This document shows positions 46,627-55,660 of a stretch of 64,000 nt of DNA, piece after piece. Origin of the DNA: a bacterium. GTDB lineage: Bacteria > Zhuqueibacterota > Zhuqueibacteria > Residuimicrobiales > Krinioviventaceae. Both the position numbers and the translations under genes were made by a program. The stretch is from assembly GCA_029561455.1 (NCBI GenBank), contig JAKQIY010000059.1, positions 1-64,000 of the forward strand, written 5' to 3'. The notes under the pieces were generated by a model, which was not told the origin of the DNA, did no database searches, and worked only from the letters and a program-made list of their open reading frames with translations. Position 1 is the stretch's first letter. Every line of letters starts with the position of its first letter.

Positions 46627-48630
46627 ATGAATGTTATTAACTGTTTTAAACTCTTGTTCATGGTTAAAAGTATGATGTCTAAAGGGCGGGGCTTTGGTCA
46701 AAAGATGCGGCTTTCAGCAAAGATTATGGGGCTCGCTGCGCTGATATGGTTTCTCATCCGCGTCATTCCAAAACCCAGCAGGGCGGCGTATCCCTGCCAG
46801 AGGACTGCATTTCCCCTGGCTACAGCCTTTGTGATCTGGTTTGCGGGATTAGCTGGTTCTTGCATTTCATTCAAAAAAGCCAAAAGTTATGCCCGGCAAT
46901 CACGGTACAAGCTGACAGTGGGATTTGCAGTGCTGGCCATTGCATTTTTGGCTTGGTTTGCCATACGCTCCTCAAATATGTCATTTGCCGACATTGTCGC
47001 ACCCCGGGAAATCGAACTTCAGCAAAACCCAACCACTGGCCCGCTAGTATCGCCCCGCGCTGTGGTATCCATCGTGCGTTCACAAAAAGCAACAGCAATT
47101 GAAATTGATTCGCTGGAAATCGAAAGCATGGTACGCCAGGCCGTGGCAATGGCCGGAGGTCTTGACTCGTTGATCAGGGATGGCTATACAGTAGTGCTCA
47201 AACCCAATCTGATCGCAACAGCCATCCTGGACGATAATTACTATCCTACGAATGAACTCCTTCCTAAAAAAGTTAACGCCGTAACAACCGACTATCGTGT
47301 GATCCAGGCGGTTGTCCACCTGATAAGAGAAAAAAATCCCCATGGCAAAATCTATATCATGGAAGGATCCGGAATCGGCGCAACGCGCGATAACATGAAA
47401 AAGATGGGGTGGTTGGATATAACGGGTGTTGACGAATTCATCTGTCTCGATAAAGCCTGTGGTGCGTGGCGTGACAAAACCGCAAAGGAATTGGTAAAAG
47501 TTTCTCTTCCAGAGGGGAAAGCGTTATACACAGCCGCCCGCAACGAATATTATCTTAACCGGATTTATCACGAGGCCGATGTCGTCATTAGTCTGCCGGT
47601 ATTGAAAACCCACAGTAATGCAGCTGTGACCGGCGCGGTCAAGAATGTGGGGATCGGCGCCACACCGATCAACATTTACGGCGCCTCCACCACCCGACAG
47701 TGGCGGGTCGATACTATCAATCATGGTGGTGCCAACAATACAAACCTCCACGACTGGATTCATGATTACTACCTGTGCCGCCCGGTCAATTTCGCGGTGA
47801 TGGATGCCCTGACCGGCATGGAAAACGGCCCTACCCCGGTAAAGTCAGATCCTGTGTCCCTGCGGCGTAAAAACACCCGCTGCATTCTGGCGAGCAGCGA
47901 CCCTGTTGCCCTGGACGCCATCGAATCACTGATCATCCAGGTTGACCCCATGCGGGTTCGGCACCTGATGAAACTTTACAACGATGGAGCCGGTTGCGCC
48001 GATCCCAGATACATCAGGGTTGCCGGCGTCAGAGTCGACCAAATAAAGGATCGTTATTTGAACGCTGGAAACTATGCCTGTTATAATGATTTCAATCCGC
48101 CCATCGCAGCAGTGGACAGCTTTAAGTTTGATGGTAACTCGCTGCACCTGGGATTGACTGTGGAGGCTAAAGTAAAAAAAGTTGAAATTGCCGTAGAGGG
48201 AACTTTTATCGATCCCATTGTGGTGTCGGATTTCGGGAATTTTACAGTGAACCTTGGCAAGGGTGTATCGGACCCATCATGCGTAAAGGTCTACGTATAT
48301 GACTCTTACCTGAACTGCACAATTCTGGGACTGGGGACGACCGGTGTACGCGAAACAAAAAATCCGGAGGACTTTATACTTTTGCAGAATTACCCAAATC
48401 CATTCAATCCCGTGACCACTATTACTTTTACCCTGTCGGCCAGGGCCAATGTTTCGCTCAAAATATATGACCTGTTGGGCAGGGAGGTAGCAACTCTTTT
48501 GGATAAAGAATTACCGGCGGGTAACCATTCACAAGTATGGAATGCAATAAACATCCCCAGCGGTGAATACCTGTGCCGCTTGCAGGCGAATTCGGTTGTG
48601 GATACCTGTAAGCTGATTTTAGTACGCTAA
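46627..48630 (+). CDS. Membrane-anchored DUF362 protein with T9SS tail (paralogue 2)
   Basis: The 667-residue protein has the same layout as the one at 28042: three hydrophobic segments (about 28-46, 61-82, 94-113) with RVIPKPSRAAYPCQR between the first two, then a DUF362-type domain (about 130-470) and a T9SS type A tail (about 587-667: NYPNPFNPVTTITF, YDLLGREV). DUF362 features are clearer here: VVLKPNLIATAILD, DADVVISLPVLKTHS-like (actual EADVVISLPVLKTHSN), GAVKNVGIG and LASSDPVALDAIESLI. Identity to paralogue 1 is strongest in the N-terminal module and tail. agaggtg precedes the ATG. The AraC regulator upstream and related repeats on both sides suggest a two-gene cassette. Confidence 0.82.
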   Translation: MNVINCFKLLFMVKSMMSKGRGFGQKMRLSAKIMGLAALIWFLIRVIPKPSRAAYPCQRTAFPLATAFVIWFAGLAGSCISFKKAKSYARQSRYKLTVGFAVLAIAFLAWFAIRSSNMSFADIVAPREIELQQNPTTGPLVSPRAVVSIVRSQKATAIEIDSLEIESMVRQAVAMAGGLDSLIRDGYTVVLKPNLIATAILDDNYYPTNELLPKKVNAVTTDYRVIQAVVHLIREKNPHGKIYIMEGSGIGATRDNMKKMGWLDITGVDEFICLDKACGAWRDKTAKELVKVSLPEGKALYTAARNEYYLNRIYHEADVVISLPVLKTHSNAAVTGAVKNVGIGATPINIYGASTTRQWRVDTINHGGANNTNLHDWIHDYYLCRPVNFAVMDALTGMENGPTPVKSDPVSLRRKNTRCILASSDPVALDAIESLIIQVDPMRVRHLMKLYNDGAGCADPRYIRVAGVRVDQIKDRYLNAGNYACYNDFNPPIAAVDSFKFDGNSLHLGLTVEAKVKKVEIAVEGTFIDPIVVSDFGNFTVNLGKGVSDPSCVKVYVYDSYLNCTILGLGTTGVRETKNPEDFILLQNYPNPFNPVTTITFTLSARANVSLKIYDLLGREVATLLDKELPAGNHSQVWNAINIPSGEYLCRLQANSVVDTCKLILVR

Positions 48631-49389
48631 ATGCTGTTTGTGTACAGTTGTCCTGTCGGGCGTAAGCCTATTCTGCGCGACTTTAACAAAGGCTATAGCC
48701 CCTTGTTTCAGAATAAACAGATTTTGGCGGAAAACAGGGCCGTCTCACTGTTTCGCCACTAACGTGGCTTGTTATATATACATTAGTTGGCTAGAAACAT
48801 TTCACCCCTAAAGTGGTGCGCAGACCGCGCCGGTGTTGTGAAACCCCGGACGATCATTGGATATAGAAAAATTTTGAAATAATTGCTTCGCCCCAAAGAA
48901 AAAATCCAAAACAGCCGGTCCCCGAGTAGAGCCGTCCCGTATGGCGGGACGGGTTGTATCAAGGGGTCGGTTCTATTACCCCTGCAATTCCTTTTAATTG
49001 AGCGTACGTCTCGATACGTCCGGTCTCGCAGGGCTCAACCGGCCTACTCGACGATCGTTTGTTTTTGGTCCGGACTTTTCAGCTCGCCCTGGGAATCCCA
49101 TCCCAGGGTGCATAATAATGCAGGTCATGTTGTCCTGTCGGACAACAGATCCGTCGCATGCTTCTCCCTTCTGCCTATATTGGCCAGCTAGTCCACCACC
49201 GGGTTATACTTCAAGGGGCAATAGCCCCTTGTTCCAGGGGTTACAGCTTTTGCCGGGCCGCAAGCCTGGCCTACTCACTGTTCGCGATTTACACTCATTT
49301 GAGAGAGTTTCAAAGGAAATTTCTATACAACCGGAGTTTGAAGGAAACGAGAATCCCCAACAATTCGAAATGCGTAATTCGTAATTTCT
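48631..49389. repeat. Composite repeat region, modules shared with 16.9, 23.6, 44.9 and 63.0 kb
   Basis: No gene is called. The segment 48835-48855 is the exact inverse of 62947-62967 (21 bases). About 48905-48965 is the inverse of the start of the 231-bp tandem unit at 16878. The 26 bases at 49008-49033 are the exact inverse of 23588-23613. A 161-bp module, 49080-49240, matches 44891-45047 in direct orientation. ORFs crossing the region are frame-shifted against each other between copies. Confidence 0.8.
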
Positions 49390-49989
49390 TCATCCCCTCG
49401 CTCTTACCTGCCGCGCTTTGCGCTGCTCGATGCGCTGCAGATAACGCTGCTGCGGTGTAATATTATGCCGGCGCTGGTCACTTTCAATCTCTTTAACCTG
49501 CGCCAGGGTGATCTGCTCGCGACAAATCGAATAGACCTCAATTTTATTGTGCGGCGCAAAAATCCGCACCGACCGCTGTAAAGATGATCTGGGATACAAC
49601 CGGACGCTCTTTTCATCGTAACTGCATGTACGGTAATCCTTCCACCAGCCGGTCTTTTCTTCCAGCACTTTGCCTTTTTGCAATATTCGTTGTTTATAGC
49701 CGTTTCTGAACAGCGTCCAGTCCTGATCTTTGCCCATCCCGGAAATATATTTCAAAATCGGACTCAACATAAACAAGGCAATATATATTAACGTTGCCGG
49801 CACTTTCTTGATCCAGGGTAAAAATTGCTCGCCATAATAAATTCCAAAAACAATCAAAGCTCCAATTACGCCAATTGCTGAAAACAGGAACTTGTTGGAG
49901 CGCGGCGGTGAATACTTCCAGGAAGTGATGAAACTGCCCAGGTCGGGCGCTTCAATATCGGTTTTATATTGATCAAAAATACTGTTCAT
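49390..49989 (-). CDS. Two-helix membrane protein of unknown function
   Basis: This 199-residue protein is not recognised. Residues 1-35 are soluble, two adjacent hydrophobic helices follow (about 36-54 and 62-82), then a beta-rich part with WWKDYRTCSYDEKSVRLYP and an Arg/Gln-rich basic tail (about 170-199). It starts one base after the stop of the sugar ABC permease gene, so it is the last gene of that operon. The fold after the helices resembles the PH-like/YcxB-type membrane proteins, but this is only a suggestion. Confidence 0.65.
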   Translation of the reverse strand: MNSIFDQYKTDIEAPDLGSFITSWKYSPPRSNKFLFSAIGVIGALIVFGIYYGEQFLPWIKKVPATLIYIALFMLSPILKYISGMGKDQDWTLFRNGYKQRILQKGKVLEEKTGWWKDYRTCSYDEKSVRLYPRSSLQRSVRIFAPHNKIEVYSICREQITLAQVKEIESDQRRHNITPQQRYLQRIEQRKARQVRARG

Positions 49990-49990
49990 T

Positions 49991-50833
49991 TTAACCCTTT
50001 ACACTGCCAAGCGTCAACCCGGATACCAGCCAGCGGCTGAGGAATAAAAACAACACCACTACCGGGATGCTTACGATAACCGCTCCTGCGGAATACAATC
50101 CCCACGACACTTCCATGCTGGACTGGAATGTCTTTAGTCCTAACGGTAATGTAAATAAATTTTTGTCCTGGATCAACACCGCCGCCACCAGGTACTCGGA
50201 CCAGGCGGTCATAAAGGCAAACAACGCCGTTATCACCAGCGCCGGCGCCGCCAATGGCAGAATGATGCGCCAAAAGATGCCAAACTGCGAACAGCCGTCG
50301 ATGCTGGCCGCTTCTTCGAGACTGTAGGGTATGGTATCGTAATACCCCTTCATTTGCCACACCGTAAATGGCAGGGCGGTGGCCGAATAGGCGATCACCA
50401 GACCGATATAATTGTCATAAGCGTGCAGCTTGATAAGCATAATAAAAAGCGGCAGCAGCAGCATGGTCACCGGGAACATTTGCGTGGTAATGATGCCCAC
50501 CATAGCGGTATCGCGGCCGCGGAATTTATAGCGCGAAAAGGCATACCCCGTTGTCGCCGCCAGCCCCACCCCCACCAGGGTGACCATGGCGGAAACGATC
50601 AAACTGTTGGCCATCCATTGTAAAAAAGGCTCCTGTGTAAATAACCGCACATAAGTTTGCAGGGTGGCGTCCTGTGGGATCAGCGCCAGCGATTTGGTCA
50701 ACAGCCGGTCGCCGGGGCGGATCGAGATAGAAAAAACGCATAACACCGGGTATATGGAAAAAATGGTAAACAAGGTCAACACACAATATGCGCCTATTTT
50801 ACCGGCAAGCGAAAGTTCACGTGGTTTTCTCAT
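49991..50833 (-). CDS. Sugar ABC transporter permease, MalG type
   Basis: The 280-residue inner-membrane protein is the MalG-like half of a carbohydrate ABC importer. Six hydrophobic segments are evident, and the cytoplasmic EAA loop that docks the ATPase reads EEAASIDGCSQFGIFWRIILP near residue 180 (first residues quoted). TKSLALIPQDATLQTYVRLF is the typical periplasmic segment of MalG-like proteins. It lies 13 bases after the MalF-type gene. No ATPase gene is present in the operon, so an unlinked multitask ATPase (MsmX/UgpC type) is expected. Confidence 0.92.
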   Translation of the reverse strand: MRKPRELSLAGKIGAYCVLTLFTIFSIYPVLCVFSISIRPGDRLLTKSLALIPQDATLQTYVRLFTQEPFLQWMANSLIVSAMVTLVGVGLAATTGYAFSRYKFRGRDTAMVGIITTQMFPVTMLLLPLFIMLIKLHAYDNYIGLVIAYSATALPFTVWQMKGYYDTIPYSLEEAASIDGCSQFGIFWRIILPLAAPALVITALFAFMTAWSEYLVAAVLIQDKNLFTLPLGLKTFQSSMEVSWGLYSAGAVIVSIPVVVLFLFLSRWLVSGLTLGSVKG

Positions 50834-50846
50834 AGTCCTTCACTGT

Positions 50847-51740
50847 TTAATACACTGCTTCAGTGGCTTTGGTTTTCCTGATAAAGTTCCAGCTAAATAA
50901 TAACAGTATGATAAATATCACCATAGAAAATGCCGCGGCGTAACCCAGCCGGAAATAGGTAAACCCGGTTTTATAAACATACGAGACTAAAATATGCGTC
51001 TTGTCCGATGGTTCGCCGCCGTTACTGACCAGCCACACCACATTAAAATTATTAAACGTCCAGATCACACCCAGGGTGATGGCCGGCACCATGACCGGTT
51101 TGAGCAACGGCACGGTAATGGTCTTGAATTTTTGCCACCAGGAAGCGCCGTCGATCTCTGCAGCCTCGTACAATTCATCCGGAATGCTCTGTAACCCGCC
51201 AAGGGCAATGATCATCATGAATGGGAAACCCAGCCAGATATTAGTGATGAGACACGCGGAAAAAGCGCCCCACTCGGTGGAAAGCCAGGGAATATGCACC
51301 CCGAACCATTTATCCAGCATCAGGCTGATGGCGCCATATTCGGAATTGAACATGCCCCGCCAGGTCAATGCGGTGATATATTGCGGAACCGCCCACGGCA
51401 AGATCAACAGGGTACGGAAAAAAGATTTGCCCTTGATATCCTTGTTCAGCAACATAGCCAGAAATACACCGATAGAGACATGGAAAATAAGATTTAGGGC
51501 CGTCCATAGCACGGTTTTGAAAAAGTAATACCAGAAATCGGCATTGCTTATCACCTGTTTATAATTGATAATTCCCACCAGCCGCCAGTCCCGGAAATGG
51601 CTGAGGCTCATGTTCGAGAACGAGATAACAACGTTATAAATGAACGGGTACAAAACCACCAGCGCCATAATGATCAAAGCCGGCATGGTATATAAATATG
51701 CCAGGCGGTTTATTCTTGCTTCGCCAACTCCAGTTGCCAT
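50847..51740 (-). CDS. Sugar ABC transporter permease, MalF type
   Basis: The 297-residue permease has about six membrane helices, starting with YLYTMPALIIMALVVLYPFI, the usual opening of short MalF/UgpA-like proteins that lack the large MalF periplasmic domain. The EAA loop is EAAEIDGASWWQKFKTITVP near residue 195. It begins one base after the stop of the solute-binding protein gene and is followed by the MalG-type gene, giving the standard binding protein-MalF-MalG order. Confidence 0.92.
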   Translation of the reverse strand: MATGVGEARINRLAYLYTMPALIIMALVVLYPFIYNVVISFSNMSLSHFRDWRLVGIINYKQVISNADFWYYFFKTVLWTALNLIFHVSIGVFLAMLLNKDIKGKSFFRTLLILPWAVPQYITALTWRGMFNSEYGAISLMLDKWFGVHIPWLSTEWGAFSACLITNIWLGFPFMMIIALGGLQSIPDELYEAAEIDGASWWQKFKTITVPLLKPVMVPAITLGVIWTFNNFNVVWLVSNGGEPSDKTHILVSYVYKTGFTYFRLGYAAAFSMVIFIILLLFSWNFIRKTKATEAVY

Positions 51741-51741
51741 A

Positions 51742-52986
51742 TTACTCCCGGTTCTCCCTGATAAGTTTCATTGCCTGGGCCTGCATATCCCGCGCCGCTT
51801 GCTCCGGCGATACCCGGCCCGAAAAAATACCCTGGTAACTGGGGCGCATGGCGTCCCATATCCAGCGCATTTCCGTTACCGGCGACATTTCCTGGCCCAC
51901 CATGAGTTGATCCAGCGCGCCGCGCACCACCTCATTCTCCGCTACCTGCGGGCTGGTAAAAGCCGCCTTGCGCGACGGGATAGCGCCAGACGATTGTGTA
52001 AATCTAAGCTCAATACTATCCGCTGTTACATATTTAACCAGTTCAAGGACCAGGGCCATCTTTTCTTTTTTAATATTTTTATTCAACGAATAACCCAGCG
52101 GTGATATTGCCGGGGTCGGCCATAAACCGGTATCATCAATTTTAGGGATCCGCGCAATGCCGATGTCGATACCGTTATCGATATAAGTGCCCCACGCCCA
52201 ACTGCCGTTAATGATCATTGCCGATAATCCGTCTTTGAACAAAGCATTGGCTATTTCATAATCACATTCGGCCGGAATTATTTTGTGCACCCTGGACAGT
52301 TCGTAAATGAACCGCGCCGCCTTTACTACCGCTTCCGTATCCAGTGTAGGTTGATTCTGTTCATTGATGATCCAGCCGCCATAGCCGCCAATAAAAGGCA
52401 CAACAAAATAGGGCTCGGTAAAATTCCATACCAGGGCATAACGATCCGGCTTGCCGTCGCCGTCTTTATCGACGCTGAATTTTTTGCCCATCGCGAGCAA
52501 CTCGCTCATGGTCTGCGGCGGTTTGCTGACCAGCTTTTTATTATACACCAGGCATAAATGATTGCCCACCCGATCGCCCAACTGGTACATATGCCCGTTC
52601 ATCCAGGTGTTGGCGTTAACGGGTTCAACCACAAAGCTGTCAAGGAAATCCTGGGTAAATAAATTTTCCAGCGGCATAATAACATCGAGTTCCACAAACG
52701 GGCCAATATTATCGTTGGCGCCCCAAAACAATTCCGGACCGCTGCCGCCCAATGCGGATATAATAAAATTAGTGCGCGCTTGTTCCGGTTCGTAATAGAG
52801 TTCATTAAAGGTCCAGCCGGCATGACGGGAGGCAAACTCGCTCAAAGCCTGTTGAAAAACGGTTCGGTCGGTGGGCCGGAAAGAATGCCATATTGTGATA
52901 CTTTTCGGGTCCTTGCCCGTACAGCCAACCCCAGTTAGCAGGTACATTAAAAGACCAAACGCAAAACATACTAAACTTTTACGCAC
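51742..52986 (-). CDS. Sugar ABC transporter substrate-binding lipoprotein
   Basis: The 414-residue extracellular solute-binding protein (family 1, maltose-binding-like) has a signal peptide ending at a probable lipid-anchored Cys22 (TGVGC; the residue at -3 is Gly, so the lipobox is imperfect). SITIWHSFRPTDR, FELLYYEPEQ-like NELYYEPEQARTNF, GSGPELFWGANDNIGPFV and a late YSLNKNIKKEKMALVLELVKY segment are typical of the family. The transported sugar cannot be named. A hybrid histidine kinase gene ends 28 bases upstream on the same strand, so sensing and uptake may be co-expressed. Confidence 0.9.
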   Translation of the reverse strand: MRKSLVCFAFGLLMYLLTGVGCTGKDPKSITIWHSFRPTDRTVFQQALSEFASRHAGWTFNELYYEPEQARTNFIISALGGSGPELFWGANDNIGPFVELDVIMPLENLFTQDFLDSFVVEPVNANTWMNGHMYQLGDRVGNHLCLVYNKKLVSKPPQTMSELLAMGKKFSVDKDGDGKPDRYALVWNFTEPYFVVPFIGGYGGWIINEQNQPTLDTEAVVKAARFIYELSRVHKIIPAECDYEIANALFKDGLSAMIINGSWAWGTYIDNGIDIGIARIPKIDDTGLWPTPAISPLGYSLNKNIKKEKMALVLELVKYVTADSIELRFTQSSGAIPSRKAAFTSPQVAENEVVRGALDQLMVGQEMSPVTEMRWIWDAMRPSYQGIFSGRVSPEQAARDMQAQAMKLIRENRE

Positions 52987-53014
52987 TCGAGTCCTTTCCT
53001 GAATTAAAATTCAG

Positions 53015-55333
53015 CTATACAAGCGCTTCATGCAAAACACGGCTCAGCTCTTTAATTTTGAACGGCTTGCCGAGAATGCCCGAAAAACCATAATCTTTAT
53101 AATTGGCCATGACCGGATCGTTGGAATAACCGCTGGCGACGATCGCTTTGACATTCGGATCAATTTCTCGCAGTTTAGAAATGGCCTCTTTACCGCCGAT
53201 GCCGCCGGGCACAGTTAAATCCATAATGACTACCCGGAACGGATTACCGGCGGACAAAGCTTGCTCGTATAAATTAATAGCATCGGCGCCGTCTTTGGCC
53301 AGCTCCACCTCATAGCCGGATACGGTTAAAAAGTTTTCCAATACCGACAAGACCGCGTCTTCATCATCCATGATCAGAATGCGGCCCTTGCCGCGAAACA
53401 TTTCCTCGTTATTTTCCGCACCCGGCAATTGATAATCGGGCAGGGCCGGCAAGTAAAAAATAAAGGTTGCGCCCTCGCCCAGCCGGGATTCGGCATGGAT
53501 TAGACCACTATGCTTTTTAATAATTGAATATGCAACTGACAGTCCCAAGCCGCTGCCTTTTTGCTTGGTGGTAAAATAGGGATCAAAAATTTTTTCAATA
53601 TTTTCCGGAGCAATACCAATGCCGTGATCCTGAATGGAGACTTGAACGTAATTACCGGTGGGCAATGCGGCGTGCGGCATTTTTCTGCTTTCAGGAATAT
53701 TGGCAGCCCTGACGGTAATATTACCGCCCCTGGCCATAGCCTGGTCGGCATTGATCACCAGGTTGTTAATGACCTGCACTATTTGTCCTTCATCTACCTC
53801 CACTGCCCACAGATCATCCTGCAGTTCAAACTCGCATTTCGTTTTGGAACCGCTCAGCGACAATTCAACCGATTCCCGCAGAATATCCTTCAAAGAATTG
53901 ATCCTCTTAACCGGTTCACCGCCCCTTGAAAAAGTGAGTAACTGCTGGGTGAGGGTTGTCGCTAGCATGGCGCCTTTTTCGATATTACGCAGGTATTTAT
54001 CGATATTGCCCTTGTTATCGAGCGACATACGGGCGAGTTGGGCGTTGCCAAGGATAACGGATAAGCGGTTATTAAAATCATGTGCAATACCCCCGGCCAA
54101 TATACCAATGGATTCCAGCTTTTGTGATTTCTGGATTTCATCTTCCACTTTACGACGTTCCGTTAAATCCCGCAGGATCAACAAATAGAATTTTTTAGTA
54201 TGCCGTTGTAAAGGGGTTATAGTCGCTTCCACAATAATTTTCTGACTGTTCTTGCCGATAATGATCGGTTCAAAAATTGTCGTTTCGCTGTATTCAAGTT
54301 CAGAGTATTTAATTTTACCGGTGGCGTTCTGGTATTCCGGCACAATTAAATCGGTGTCCCGCATTTTCAACAACTCTTCTCGGCAATATCCAAACCGTTT
54401 GACGGCCTGCAAATTACAATCAATGATCTCCCCTTTATCATTTTCCAGTAAAATTGCATCATTGGCCTGCTCAAACAGGGTGCGGTAATGCTGTTCGCTT
54501 TCACGGATGGCCTGTTCGGCTTGTTTTTGCGCAGTGACATCGCGGCACATCAGCAGCAGTTCCCGGATATAGCCCTTTTCGTTTAAAAACAAAAAAGCCT
54601 TTTCCTGCACCCATAACGGCCGCCCATCTTTGCGGATTTGCCGGAACTCCCATTCGCTGTTGATGATCTTTTTATCAAAAATGTCGGCCAGATGTTTTTT
54701 TACTTTTTCCCGATCATCCGGGTGAAATGTTTCCCAGATCGGCTGACCGGTCAACTCGGTAATAGTATATCCCAGATAATCGGCGCCATATTTATTAACT
54801 GTTAAAATAATCCCGTCGCTGTGCACGGAAAAGAAAATATCCGGCGCAAAATCGTAGAGATGCTGGTAGCGCATTTTGGCTTTATTCAGTTCTTCCGTGC
54901 GCTGTTGCACCAAAAAATTGAGCAACTCTTTTTCTTTTTTTAACTCATCTTCGGCGTGTTTAATCCGCAGCATGGCTTTAACATGGGCGACAAGCTCCCC
55001 TTCCCTGATCGGTTTGGCTAAAAAAGTATCGGCCCCTATCTCCAGCGCTTTGATCTTGCTTTTGGAATCGGTGTTCAGGCCAGTCAAGATAATGATGGGA
55101 ATATCACGGGTTACGGCATCCTTTTTTAATATCGTACATACCTGAAAGCCGTCCATATCGGGCATGGTAATATCCAGCAAAATAGTATCGGGCAGTTCCG
55201 ATTTTGCCAGTTCCAACCCCTTTTCCCCCGAACTCGCGGTTATAACTTCGCAACTGTCAATAAATTCATTCAATAAAGCCGCCAGCACTTCAAGGATGTC
55301 GGCTTCATCATCTATGACCAATATTTTTATCAT
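53015..55333 (-). CDS. Hybrid histidine kinase REC-PAS-PAS-HisKA-HATPase-REC
   Basis: The 772-residue protein is a soluble hybrid sensor kinase. Receiver 1 (1-120) has its phospho-acceptor Asp54 in LLDITMPDMDGF. A coiled coil, two PAS domains (about 158-272 and 282-400), a HisKA domain with the His near residue 417 (GGIAHDFNNRLSVILGNAQL) and a HATPase domain (about 520-635: DQAMARGGNITV, GIGIAPENIEKIFDPYFTTK) follow. Receiver 2 (about 655-770) carries VVIMDLTVPGGIGG. No membrane helix is seen, so the signal is probably cytoplasmic. It is followed after 28 bases by the sugar ABC operon and preceded by the DUF5989 micro-gene. No DNA-binding output partner is adjacent. Confidence 0.93.
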   Translation of the reverse strand: MIKILVIDDEADILEVLAALLNEFIDSCEVITASSGEKGLELAKSELPDTILLDITMPDMDGFQVCTILKKDAVTRDIPIIILTGLNTDSKSKIKALEIGADTFLAKPIREGELVAHVKAMLRIKHAEDELKKEKELLNFLVQQRTEELNKAKMRYQHLYDFAPDIFFSVHSDGIILTVNKYGADYLGYTITELTGQPIWETFHPDDREKVKKHLADIFDKKIINSEWEFRQIRKDGRPLWVQEKAFLFLNEKGYIRELLLMCRDVTAQKQAEQAIRESEQHYRTLFEQANDAILLENDKGEIIDCNLQAVKRFGYCREELLKMRDTDLIVPEYQNATGKIKYSELEYSETTIFEPIIIGKNSQKIIVEATITPLQRHTKKFYLLILRDLTERRKVEDEIQKSQKLESIGILAGGIAHDFNNRLSVILGNAQLARMSLDNKGNIDKYLRNIEKGAMLATTLTQQLLTFSRGGEPVKRINSLKDILRESVELSLSGSKTKCEFELQDDLWAVEVDEGQIVQVINNLVINADQAMARGGNITVRAANIPESRKMPHAALPTGNYVQVSIQDHGIGIAPENIEKIFDPYFTTKQKGSGLGLSVAYSIIKKHSGLIHAESRLGEGATFIFYLPALPDYQLPGAENNEEMFRGKGRILIMDDEDAVLSVLENFLTVSGYEVELAKDGADAINLYEQALSAGNPFRVVIMDLTVPGGIGGKEAISKLREIDPNVKAIVASGYSNDPVMANYKDYGFSGILGKPFKIKELSRVLHEALV

Positions 55334-55477
55334 TTACAATCCCGGCTTTAATAGACCAGCACTTGTTTAATTATCTTGCTATCAGCCCGATACTGCAACA
55401 TAATTATTCGCTCTTACATACCGGAAGCGTTTTACACTAATAATATAACCAGCTCAAGTAAAACAATTTTAACACCA

Positions 55478-55639
55478 TTAAAACAAAGTATAAATAAACG
55501 GCGCGATTGCCGAGCCTTCTGTAAAGACAAAAATCAAACCCAACAACACCAGGAAAAAGATGATCGGCCCCAGCCACCATTTTTTCCGCACCCGCATAAA
55601 CAACCATAACTCTTTTAATATACTCAACTTGCCAGACAT
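55478..55639 (-). CDS. DUF5989 family membrane micro-protein
   Basis: A 53-residue ORF begins with ATG at 55639 after ggagag and reads MSGKLSILKELWLFMRV, then RKKWWLGPI, one membrane helix (about 24-40) and the closing SAIAPFIYTLF. The RKKWWL-P motif, single helix and SAxAPFIYTLF end are the hallmark of DUF5989 proteins, which are usually found beside SxtJ-like membrane proteins and carbamoyltransferases. Neither neighbour is present; here it follows the lipoprotein gene by 21 bases and precedes the hybrid kinase by 144. A longer ORF in another frame over the same bases (55437-55643) starts with GTG and lacks any such pattern. Confidence 0.82.
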   Translation of the reverse strand: MSGKLSILKELWLFMRVRKKWWLGPIIFFLVLLGLIFVFTEGSAIAPFIYTLF

Positions 55640-55660
55640 ACACTCTCCGGGTTTATCTTG

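Noticed and set aside
48883-49460. Three overlapping ORFs (100-128 residues) in the 49-kb gap
   Set aside because: Their sequence consists of repeat modules also seen elsewhere and no frame is conserved between copies.
55437-55643. 68-residue GTG-started ORF over the DUF5989 gene
   Set aside because: It is the alternative frame of the ATG-started ORF, which has a better ribosome-binding site and a recognisable family pattern.
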